Shown one piece after another: positions 21,867 through 28,919 of a DNA stretch of 64,000 bases. The position numbers were made by a program, and so were the translations under genes. The notes beneath the pieces were generated by a model, which searched no databases, was not told where the DNA came from, and saw only the letters and a list, made by a program, of their open reading frames with translations. Position 1 is the stretch's first letter. Each line of letters opens with the position of its first letter. The DNA is from Novosphingobium panipatense. GTDB lineage: Bacteria; Pseudomonadota; Alphaproteobacteria; Sphingomonadales; Sphingomonadaceae. The stretch is from NCBI RefSeq assembly GCF_002149965.1, contig NZ_MSQB01000017.1:1-64000 (forward strand). Direction: 5' to 3'.

Positions 21867-22117
21867 CGATAAAAACCCATCCTGTCATTTTTTGCCGGGG
21901 ACCATGCGTCGCTCCAGACCCGCACGAATCGTGCGGCGCCTTGGTGCGTCATGGTGGTCCCAAGCGCCCCCATGACGATTACGGGACGCTTTTGCAATGG
22001 CGAAGACAGGGGTTCGCGCAAAATTCGGTGCGTGTGCGCGGTAAAAAAGGGAATTTTGTTATGCGAAGATGCGTCTCAGTTGCGTGAGACGCGTCTTTCG
22101 CCGGAAACGGAGCCCCG
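21867..22117 (-). other. gltB upstream region with structured leader
   Basis: A 251-bp gene-free stretch. Near gltB an inverted repeat pairs GGGACCA (about 21898-21904) with TGGTCCC (about 21954-21960), enclosing the smaller hairpin GCACGA-AT-CGTGC, so the gltB transcript may have a folded leader. Nearer the upstream gene a hairpin with arms GCGTCTCA (22071-22078) and TGAGACGC (22085-22092) follows the end of the 22118-23935 gene but lacks a clear T-run. No recognisable riboswitch is seen. Confidence 0.4.
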
Positions 22118-23935
22118 TCAGGCGGCTCCGCTCATGCGCTGCAAGGTAGCGAGTGCCGCGCGCAGGGCCTTTTCGGTTTCGGTGGGATCCGGGCGGGCCG
22201 GAGGATCGAAGGGACGGTGGGCGGATTCTTCGTCGGACGATGCTTCCGGCTCGTCTGACTGGAGGACCTCGGCGGCCGGTTCGTCGAAGCGCACGAAGTT
22301 CTGGCGCGGCGCCTGGCGGGTGAGGTTGAGCAGCGAGGAATAGCCCCGTTCGAGCACGGCTTCCTCCTCGTCGTCCTCGGGCGCCTCGCGGTAATCGAAG
22401 TCTGCCGAAAGCGTGTTGAAGGCCGCGTACTTTCCGGCGTCCTCCGCTTCGTCCTGCACGTCCTCAGCGGCGATCGGTTCCGCTGCAACAGCCTGATGCG
22501 TGGGGGCAAGGCCGATATGGCGCGGCGGGACATAGCCGGGCAGGGCGTTGTCCGCGTCGTCATGGCCGAAGGCGTCGAAGCCGACCGGCCGCAGCGCCGC
22601 GGGAATGCGGGTCGTCGCGGCAGGGGCGATTTCGGGTTCGTTCCGCTCGCTGTCCGGCACGGGGCGCAGGGGGGCAGCGAAAGGGGCTACCGTATCGGCG
22701 AGCGTATCGGCGACTGGGGCAAGACGCGGGAGCGTGAAGCTCTTCGGCGCATCGCTGTCGGGGAATTCGATCGGCGCCGATGAGGGGAAGGCGATGGTCC
22801 CGCCGCTCTCCACCGCATTTTCCGAAACGCTTTGCGGGGCGGCTGCGGGCGGCGTCGAGTCCGGTCCGGGAGATCCGGCGCGGCGGCGACGCTCCTGTTC
22901 CATCGCCAGGGCCAGACGTTCCAGCAGTTCCACTTGCGACAGATCTTCGAGATGGGCACCGGCGATGCGCTCCGCCGCGGGGAGGCGTTCGTCCTCGGCG
23001 GGAGTCCCGGTCGATTCGGTGGTGTCCTGCGCGAAGAGCGGCTGGACCTCGGTGGCCTGCCGGTTTTCCGACAGGGGCCGCGAATAGGCTTCGAACAGGC
23101 GATTGCTCAGGTCTTCCGGCTTCGTCTGCACGGCAGGCTCGGGAATCTCGTCGGCGTCTTCGCGCGCGGCGGCCCAGCGTGCCGGGGAGAAGGGGTGGGG
23201 ATCCTGGCGCGGTTCGAGCCATTCCGGGATTCGGCCGAACGGACCTTTCTCTTCTTCGCTTTCAGCTTCGTCTTCGGACTCGGCGGCGAGGGGGCTTTCG
23301 CTTTTGCCCTCGGTCAGCGACCATTCGGCGGGAATCGGTGCATCTACCGGGGCTTCTGTTTCAAGCGCGCGCTCTTCCGGGGCGGGTGCCGGTATGGTGA
23401 GTGCGGCGGCCTCGATGCTCTGAAGGTCCAGTTCGGAGAGGTTGAGAATCGGTGGTTGCTCGGCTGAGACGGTTTCAGCGGGGGCTTCGGCCTCTTCCGG
23501 GGCGAGCGGCACGGCGTCCTCGGCCACCAGGGCGAAGGCGCGGCGGCGGCGGGGAAGCGCCGGACGCGCGGGTTCCTCGGCGGATTCGGCTTCCGGCTCG
23601 ACGGTGACCTCACCGGCTTCGAGACCGGCGAAGGGCATGCGGGCAGGCGCTTCCTCGGCGGTCTGCGCGACGCGGCGGCCTGCGACGAGGCCGACCAGTC
23701 CGCCGAGTCCCGTCAGCGCCAGCGCGAAGAGGATGCGTGCCGTGGTGCCGAGCGGCGGCGCGGCCATCGGCAGGACCTTGTCGATACCGGCGGCGGAAAC
23801 GATCCGCTCGATCAGTGCCGGGCTGACGATGAGCGATCCCAGCCCGAACAGGGCGGCGAACCACAGCGCGACAATCGCCGGGAACAGGGGGTGCCGGCTG
23901 ATCGGTTGGGGTTTCCTGTTTTCTGGTTTCGCCAC
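22118..23935 (-). CDS. Large acidic membrane-anchored protein of unknown function
   Basis: I do not recognise this 605-residue protein. It starts at GTG 23935. Two hydrophobic segments near residues 16-40 and 63-86 form an N-terminal membrane hairpin. The remaining 500 or so residues are cytoplasmic by charge, very rich in Glu, Ala and Pro, and probably disordered. Islands of likely order stand out: LSQVELLERLALAMEQERRRR, IPEWLEPRQDPHPFSPARW, ALRPVGFDAFGHDD, and a C-terminal block from GYSSLLNLTRQ to NFVRFDEP and ALRAALATLQRMSGAA. These may be short binding motifs. It is 45 nt downstream of the glycosyltransferase gene. It could be a membrane scaffold; this is a guess. Confidence 0.8.
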   Translation of the reverse strand: MAKPENRKPQPISRHPLFPAIVALWFAALFGLGSLIVSPALIERIVSAAGIDKVLPMAAPPLGTTARILFALALTGLGGLVGLVAGRRVAQTAEEAPARMPFAGLEAGEVTVEPEAESAEEPARPALPRRRRAFALVAEDAVPLAPEEAEAPAETVSAEQPPILNLSELDLQSIEAAALTIPAPAPEERALETEAPVDAPIPAEWSLTEGKSESPLAAESEDEAESEEEKGPFGRIPEWLEPRQDPHPFSPARWAAAREDADEIPEPAVQTKPEDLSNRLFEAYSRPLSENRQATEVQPLFAQDTTESTGTPAEDERLPAAERIAGAHLEDLSQVELLERLALAMEQERRRRAGSPGPDSTPPAAAPQSVSENAVESGGTIAFPSSAPIEFPDSDAPKSFTLPRLAPVADTLADTVAPFAAPLRPVPDSERNEPEIAPAATTRIPAALRPVGFDAFGHDDADNALPGYVPPRHIGLAPTHQAVAAEPIAAEDVQDEAEDAGKYAAFNTLSADFDYREAPEDDEEEAVLERGYSSLLNLTRQAPRQNFVRFDEPAAEVLQSDEPEASSDEESAHRPFDPPARPDPTETEKALRAALATLQRMSGAA

Positions 23936-23980
23936 GTCGTTAACCCCGTTCTGAGATCCTGATGGAGGAAACCTGCCAGC

Positions 23981-25222
23981 TCACGCAGCGGTTTCCAGCC
24001 CTTTTCGTGCGTCGAGAGGTGCCACCATTTGGTAAACGTCTCGATAATGGCGGGCATTTGCGGCCCAATCGTGCCGTTCCCGTACATGACGGCGCCCGGC
24101 TTCGCGGTAGCTTTCCCACGATTCGCGCGCTTCCAGCAAGTCTGCAAGAGCAGCCGCGCAGGCGGCGGGATCGTCGGGGGCGAACAGCACGCCGGTCCGG
24201 CCGTGAGTCACGAGTTCGCGGTGGCCGCCGACGTCGCTGGCGGCGACCAGCTTGCCCTGGGCCATGGCTTCCAGCGGCTTGAGCGGGGTGACGAGGTCGG
24301 TCAACCGGCTCTTCTTGCGCGGATAGGCCATCACGTCGGCCAGCGCGTAGTAGCGCTCCACCTCATGATGGGGCACCCGGCCGATGAAGCGGATCGCGGC
24401 GGCGGCGGGCGAAGTCTGCGCCTGCGCGCGGAGCGCCTGCTCGCGCGGGCCGCCGCCGACCAGCAGCAGGCGCGCGTCGGGCTGGCGCTCCAGCAGCAGC
24501 GGCATGGCGGCGATCAGGTCGTCCAGCCCCTCGTAATCGTAGAAGCTGCCGATGAAGCCGATCACCGGGCAGGGCCTGCCGTCCCGCTCGAAGCCGAGTT
24601 CGCGGGCCAGCACGGGATCGCGGGCGGGCGGCGCGCCGAAAAGGTCGAGGTCGACGCCGTTGGGCATCTGCGAGATCTTCGCGGCGGGAACCCCGCGCGC
24701 GATCAGGTCGGTGCGCAGGCCCTCGCAGATCGTCACCACGGCATCGGCGCGCGCGATCACGCGGTTCTCCAGGGCGCGGGTGAGCCGGTACTTGAGCGAG
24801 CCTTCGGTGCCCGTGCCGTTGCCGACCGCTGCGTCTTCCCAGAAGGCGCGGATTTCGTAGACCAGCGGGATGGCATGGCGGCGGGCCACGCGCGCGGCGG
24901 CGGCACCGCAGAGCGAGGGGGAATGGGCGTGGAGCACGTCGGGCCGCCACTCCCGCACCAGCCGCTCGATCGATTCGGCGAAAAGGGCGATCTCGCGCCA
25001 TTCGCGAAGGCCCGGCGGGCCGCCCACGGTTCCTTCGGTGCGGTGGAAGACAAGGCCGTCGGCCTGCTCCACGGCAGGCCCTTCCGCCTTGTGGCGTATG
25101 CCGGTAATGCCCCTGATCTCGAAGCCCATGGCCTCCTGCGCCTTCAGGATCGCACGGGTGCGGAAGGTATAGCCGCTGTGCATCGGCAGCGAATGGTCGA
25201 GAACGTGAAGGATGCGGGTCAT
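23981..25222 (-). CDS. Glycosyltransferase, exosortase-A-associated type
   Basis: GT4-type glycosyltransferase of 413 residues with a GT-B fold. The N-terminus MTRILHVLDHSLPMHSGYTF and the conserved HSPSLCGAAA resemble the family found in PEP-CTERM/exosortase A gene sets (TIGR04063 as I remember it). The C-terminal domain has the donor-site region from YPRKKSRLTDLVTPLKPLEAM to GKLVAASDVGGHRELV. ATG 25222 was taken from this conserved start. It is divergent from 25288 across 65 bp and precedes the acidic protein gene. The donor sugar is unknown. No exosortase gene lies in this window. Confidence 0.88.
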   Translation of the reverse strand: MTRILHVLDHSLPMHSGYTFRTRAILKAQEAMGFEIRGITGIRHKAEGPAVEQADGLVFHRTEGTVGGPPGLREWREIALFAESIERLVREWRPDVLHAHSPSLCGAAAARVARRHAIPLVYEIRAFWEDAAVGNGTGTEGSLKYRLTRALENRVIARADAVVTICEGLRTDLIARGVPAAKISQMPNGVDLDLFGAPPARDPVLARELGFERDGRPCPVIGFIGSFYDYEGLDDLIAAMPLLLERQPDARLLLVGGGPREQALRAQAQTSPAAAAIRFIGRVPHHEVERYYALADVMAYPRKKSRLTDLVTPLKPLEAMAQGKLVAASDVGGHRELVTHGRTGVLFAPDDPAACAAALADLLEARESWESYREAGRRHVRERHDWAANARHYRDVYQMVAPLDARKGLETAA

Positions 25223-25287
25223 GGCGGTAATTCCTATGTCTGCAAGGCTTAACGCCGCGTCAACTCCGCGCTGGTAGGCCCCGGGCA

Positions 25288-25512
25288 ATGGTGGACATCC
25301 TTGCTCTTGCCCTGAGCCATGGCTTGCTGGCACTCGCCGCCTGGCGGCTGCTGTTCCGCCCGGATCTGGATGAGGAAGTGGCGCGCGAGGCGCCTCGCGC
25401 GGATACGCCCCGGCAGGCTTTGGGCCGAAAAGGCGCCGTCCGCCGCGAGATGCGCTGGCCGGGCGGCAGCGAGGGCAAGGGCAGCGGCGGGGGGGACAGC
25501 AACGATGCTTGA
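25288..25512 (+). CDS. Small membrane-associated protein upstream of the ligase
   Basis: A 74-residue protein of unknown function. The N-terminal 22 residues (VDILALALSHGLLALAAW) are hydrophobic and could form one membrane helix; the remainder is charged, ending in a Gly/Ser-rich tail. Its last codons overlap the ATG of the next gene by 8 nt, which argues that the two are translated together and supports it as a real gene. Function is not assigned. Confidence 0.55.
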   Translation: MVDILALALSHGLLALAAWRLLFRPDLDEEVAREAPRADTPRQALGRKGAVRREMRWPGGSEGKGSGGGDSNDA

Positions 25513-26896
25513 CCTTGCGCTGACCGGATTCGTCGTGTGCTTCCTGCTGATCGGCTTCCGGCGCCCGTTCCTCTGGGTTCTCTGCTATCTCTATGTCGAT
25601 ATCGTCAGCCCGCAGATCATTTCCTGGGGCATCCTGTCCCGCCTGCCGATCTCGCTCATGGCCTTCGCGGCGGCTTTCCTTGGCTGGGCGGCCCTCGACG
25701 ACAAGCGCGATTCGCGCTTCACCCTGCGCCAGGGCATTCTGGTGGCGCTGCTGCTCTATTGCGGGTTCACCACTTTCACGGCCGATTATCCGGTGGAGGC
25801 GGCCGAGAAGTGGGCCTGGGTCTGGAAAGCGCTGGTCTTCGCGATCTTCCTGCCCTTCACCTTGCGCACGCGCCTGCGGATCGAGGCGGTGGCCCTGGTC
25901 ATGGTGCTGGCCGCAAGCGCGCTGATCATCGACGGCGGCCTCAAGACCGCGGGCGGCGGCGGCGGCTACGGGACCCTGCGCATCTTCGTGGAGAACAATA
26001 CCGGCCTTTACGAAGGTTCGATCCTTTCGGCGGTGGCCATCTCGATCATCCCCATCGTGCTCTGGCTGGTGAAGCACGGCACCGTGTTTCCCGCGGATTG
26101 GCGGGTCTATCTGTTTGCCGCCGCGCTGATCTTCGCCTGTTCGCTGATCCCGGTTGGCACGCAGGCGCGCACCGGGCTGGTGTGCCTGGGCGTGCTGTGC
26201 CTGTTCTATCTGAGGACCGCGCGGCACAAGGTGCTGATCGCGGGGGGCATGGCCCTGGCGGTGATCGTCGCGGTGCCGTTCCTGCCGCCCGCCTTCCTCG
26301 CGCGGATGGGCACGATCGAGAATCACGAGGCCGACCAGTCCGCCAGCACGCGCCTGGGTGTGTGGAAATGGACCTGGGGCTATGTGAAGGAGCATCCGCT
26401 CGGCGGCGGCTTCGTGGTCAACCAGTCCAGCCGCGTCGAATACGATACCGTCATGCGCAAGACCGTGGACGGCAGCACGGTTATCAGCCGCGAGCACATC
26501 GTCGAGCAGGGCCGTGCCTTCCATTCCAGCTACTTCGAGATGCTGGGCGAGCAGGGCTTCCCCGGATTCGGGCTGTGGATCCTGCTGCAACTGACCGGCC
26601 TGCTGCAGATGGAGCAGATCCGCCGCCGCTGGAGGAAGCGCACCGGCCCGGACGAGAGCTGGGTGGCGCCGCTGGCGATCGCGCTGCAGCTGGCGCAAGT
26701 GGTCTACCTGATCGGCTCGCTTTTCGTGGGCATCGCCTTCCAGCCCTTCATTCTCATGCTGATCGGCCTTCAGTGCGGGTTGTGGAGCTATCTCAAGCGA
26801 ATCGAGACGGCCTCCGGGGAGGGGGCGTTACGGGCGGGTGCGCGGCGGATCGGCGGCATGAAGACGCCGGGAAGGTTGCGGGAAGAGGGCGCTTGA
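25505..26896 (+). CDS. O-antigen ligase/polymerase-like protein, exosortase-A-associated type
   Basis: Polytopic inner-membrane protein of 463 residues with about ten helices. It resembles the putative O-glycosylation ligase of exosortase A systems (TIGR03097 as I remember it), with the N-terminal segment FLWVLCYLYVDIVSPQIISW and a Wzy_C-type region including GTQARTG, and the periplasmic loop AFHSSYFEMLGEQGFPGFGLW. Enzymes of this superfamily join or transfer undecaprenyl-linked glycans. It is paired divergently with the glycosyltransferase at 23981, suggesting a shared pathway. Confidence 0.85.
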   Translation: MLDLALTGFVVCFLLIGFRRPFLWVLCYLYVDIVSPQIISWGILSRLPISLMAFAAAFLGWAALDDKRDSRFTLRQGILVALLLYCGFTTFTADYPVEAAEKWAWVWKALVFAIFLPFTLRTRLRIEAVALVMVLAASALIIDGGLKTAGGGGGYGTLRIFVENNTGLYEGSILSAVAISIIPIVLWLVKHGTVFPADWRVYLFAAALIFACSLIPVGTQARTGLVCLGVLCLFYLRTARHKVLIAGGMALAVIVAVPFLPPAFLARMGTIENHEADQSASTRLGVWKWTWGYVKEHPLGGGFVVNQSSRVEYDTVMRKTVDGSTVISREHIVEQGRAFHSSYFEMLGEQGFPGFGLWILLQLTGLLQMEQIRRRWRKRTGPDESWVAPLAIALQLAQVVYLIGSLFVGIAFQPFILMLIGLQCGLWSYLKRIETASGEGALRAGARRIGGMKTPGRLREEGA

Positions 26897-26968
26897 GAAG
26901 ATTTAATCCTAACGCCCGCAGGATTCCTGTGCCCCCGAAAACGTCCATGCACCCGAATTTACGGCAAA

Positions 26969-27001
26969 TTAACCTTTAACCTTCATTGCTCCTATGGTTA
27001 A
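26969..27001 (+). promoter_or_regulatory. Candidate CtrA half-sites upstream of ctrA
   Basis: TTAACC occurs at 26969-26974 and 26976-26981 (7-bp register), and ATGGTTAA at 26994-27001, the reverse complement of TTAACCAT. CtrA recognises TTAA-N7-TTAA and related TTAACC half-sites. The block lies 64-96 nt before the ctrA start and suggests autoregulation. A canonical N7-spaced full site is not present. Confidence 0.5.
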
Positions 27002-27064
27002 TACAGGGAAATATCCGTTCCGGCTGGGGATAGCGTCGGAACGGGGGGCGAAAGGGAATTTCCG

Positions 27065-27760
27065 ATGCGAGTGCTGCTGATCGAGGATGAACCGACTACT
27101 GCGCGGGCCATCGAACTCATGCTGACCGCCGAAGGCTTCAACGTCTACTCCACCGACCTCGGTGAAGAAGGCCTCGATCTCGGCAAGCTCTACGATTACG
27201 ATATCATCCTGCTCGATCTCAACCTGCCCGACATGCACGGGTACGACGTGCTGAAGAAGCTGCGCGTCGCCAAGGTGCAGACGCCGGTTCTGATTCTCTC
27301 GGGTATCTCCGAAATGGATTCGAAGGTCCGCTCGTTCGGCTTCGGCGCCGACGACTATGTGACCAAGCCGTTCCACCGCGAGGAACTGATCGCGCGTATC
27401 CACGCCGTCGTCCGCCGTTCGAAGGGCCATTCGCAGTCGGTCATCCGCACCGGCAAGCTGGTGGTGAACCTCGACGCCAAGACCGTCGAGGTCGACAGCG
27501 CCCGCGTCCACCTGACCGGCAAGGAATATGCGATGCTGGAGCTGCTCTCGCTCCGCAAGGGCACCACGCTGACCAAGGAAATGTTCCTCAACCACCTCTA
27601 CGGCGGCATGGACGAACCGGAACTGAAGATCATCGACGTCTTCATCTGCAAACTGCGCAAGAAGCTGGCCCATGCCTGCGGCGGCGCCAACTACATCGAG
27701 ACCGTATGGGGCCGCGGCTATGTGCTGCGCGACCCGGACGAGCTTCAGGAAGTCGCCTGA
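27065..27760 (+). CDS. ctrA: Cell-cycle response regulator CtrA
   Basis: OmpR-family response regulator of 231 residues, the master cell-cycle and motility regulator of alphaproteobacteria. The receiver domain has the acidic pair in IEDEP, phospho-acceptor Asp51 (LLDLNLPDMHG) and the Lys of DDYVTKPF. The winged-helix domain is characteristic of CtrA (AMLELLSLRKGTTLTKEMFL; LYGGMDEPELKIIDVFICKL; ETVWGRGYVLR). It is monocistronic, followed by a terminator. Confidence 0.97.
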   Translation: MRVLLIEDEPTTARAIELMLTAEGFNVYSTDLGEEGLDLGKLYDYDIILLDLNLPDMHGYDVLKKLRVAKVQTPVLILSGISEMDSKVRSFGFGADDYVTKPFHREELIARIHAVVRRSKGHSQSVIRTGKLVVNLDAKTVEVDSARVHLTGKEYAMLELLSLRKGTTLTKEMFLNHLYGGMDEPELKIIDVFICKLRKKLAHACGGANYIETVWGRGYVLRDPDELQEVA

Positions 27761-27784
27761 ACCGCGCACAAGCAGCTTGCATGG

Positions 27785-27820
27785 AACGGCCTGCCCCCTT
27801 GGGGTGGGCCGTTTCGTTTT
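27785..27820 (+). terminator. Terminator of ctrA
   Basis: AACGGCC-TG-CCCC pairs with GGGG-TG-GGCCGTT (27785-27813) with an internal mismatch, followed by TCGTTTT. It starts 25 nt after the ctrA stop. Confidence 0.8.
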
Positions 27821-27878
27821 GGTGACGGATAAAGGGCGGCGTTGACCTTGCCGGGCATCGGTGTCAGTGGCCGCCGCC

Positions 27879-28595
27879 ATGACGGCTCACAAATCCGGCG
27901 ATCCGACCACGCTCAACCGCCTCTACGGCCGCGCCAAGGGCAAGCCCCTGCGCGCGGGCCAGCAGGCTTTGGTCGACAACCTGCTGCCGCAGATCGCGGT
28001 TCCTCTCGAAGGCCCGGTCACGTCCGCGCTGCTGTTCGGCGACGATCGCCCAATGCATTTCGAGATCGGTTTCGGCGGCGGCGAGCACATGGCGGGCCGG
28101 GCCGACATGCTGCCGAGCCACGGCTTCATCGGTGCCGAGCCGTTCATCAACGGCGTCGCCCAGGCGCTGACCCATGTGGCGGGCGACAACGGCGCCAGCC
28201 CGCCGCTCGCCAATGTGCGCATCCATCACGGTGATGCGCTGGAAGTGCTCGCGCGGATTCCCGACGCATCGCTCTCGTTCCTCTACCTGCTGCACCCGGA
28301 CCCCTGGCCCAAGGCGCGCCACGCCAAGCGGCGCATGATGAACGACGGCCCGGTGGACATGTTCGCGGCCAAGCTCAAGCCCGGCGGCGAGTTCCGCTTC
28401 GGCACCGACCACGACATCTACTTGCGTCATGCACTGATGGTCATGCAGCGCCATACCGACCAGTTCGAATGGCTCTGCGACAAGCCGCAGGACTTCCAGG
28501 TCCGTCCCGGCGGCTGGCCGGAAACGCGCTACGAAACCAAGGCACGCACCGTTTATGGGCATGAGGTCTGGTATTTCCGCTATCGGCGGAAGTGA
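27879..28595 (+). CDS. trmB: tRNA (guanine-N7-)-methyltransferase
   Basis: SAM-dependent enzyme forming m7G46 in the tRNA variable loop. The 238 residues have the SAM motif FEIGFGGGEHM and the TrmB signature LLHPDPWPKARHAKRR, then FGTDHDIYLRHAL and the terminal ETKARTVYGHEVWYFRYRR. ATG 27879 is preferred; GTG 27861 would add six residues and cannot be excluded. Two SD-poor candidate starts make the exact N-terminus uncertain. Confidence 0.95.
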   Translation: MTAHKSGDPTTLNRLYGRAKGKPLRAGQQALVDNLLPQIAVPLEGPVTSALLFGDDRPMHFEIGFGGGEHMAGRADMLPSHGFIGAEPFINGVAQALTHVAGDNGASPPLANVRIHHGDALEVLARIPDASLSFLYLLHPDPWPKARHAKRRMMNDGPVDMFAAKLKPGGEFRFGTDHDIYLRHALMVMQRHTDQFEWLCDKPQDFQVRPGGWPETRYETKARTVYGHEVWYFRYRRK

Positions 28596-28602
28596 CATTG
28601 GG

Positions 28603-28628
28603 GCGGGGCGATTTTCGCCCCGCTTTTT
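28603..28628 (+). terminator. Terminator of trmB
   Basis: GCGGGGCG (28603-28610) and CGCCCCGC (28616-28623) form a perfect 8-bp stem, followed by TTTTT. It starts 8 nt after the trmB stop. Confidence 0.92.
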
Positions 28629-28641
28629 CCAATAGCCCATT

Positions 28642-28769
28642 GTCATCCTGAACTTGTTTCAGGATCCATCTGTCCCATGGCGCTTCCCGTTGCCGGAACA
28701 CGCGGGATTTCGCCAATCTGGCGGCAGGGCAAGATCGACAGATGGATCCTGAAACAAGTTCAGGATGAC
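28642..28769. repeat. 33-bp perfect inverted repeat (ATCCTGAACTTGTTTCAGGAT type)
   Basis: Arms 28642-28674 and 28737-28769 are perfect reverse complements separated by 62 nt. Each arm holds the smaller palindrome ATCCTGAA-CTTGT-TTCAGGAT followed by CCATCTGTC. A related copy is at 41358-41466. It occupies most of the 324-bp gene-free stretch 28596-28919 between trmB and the malic enzyme; after it I see only unremarkable sequence. Confidence 0.9.
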
Positions 28770-28919
28770 GCGGTGTGCCGGGAGAGGTTGGCGCCGGCGC
28801 TCGGCGGGAGACATCTCAAACGTTGAAATGCGCATACCACAAAGCTGCACGCACGACGAAAAAGGTCCGGGCTGCAGGGGTGTTAACCCCTGCATTTCTC
28901 CCCTTTCTTTTTCCTTCTC

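Noticed and set aside
25223..26698. Upstream extension of the minus-strand glycosyltransferase frame to 905 codons
   Set aside because: The extra sequence is antisense to the ligase gene and lacks domain features; the family start is at 25222.
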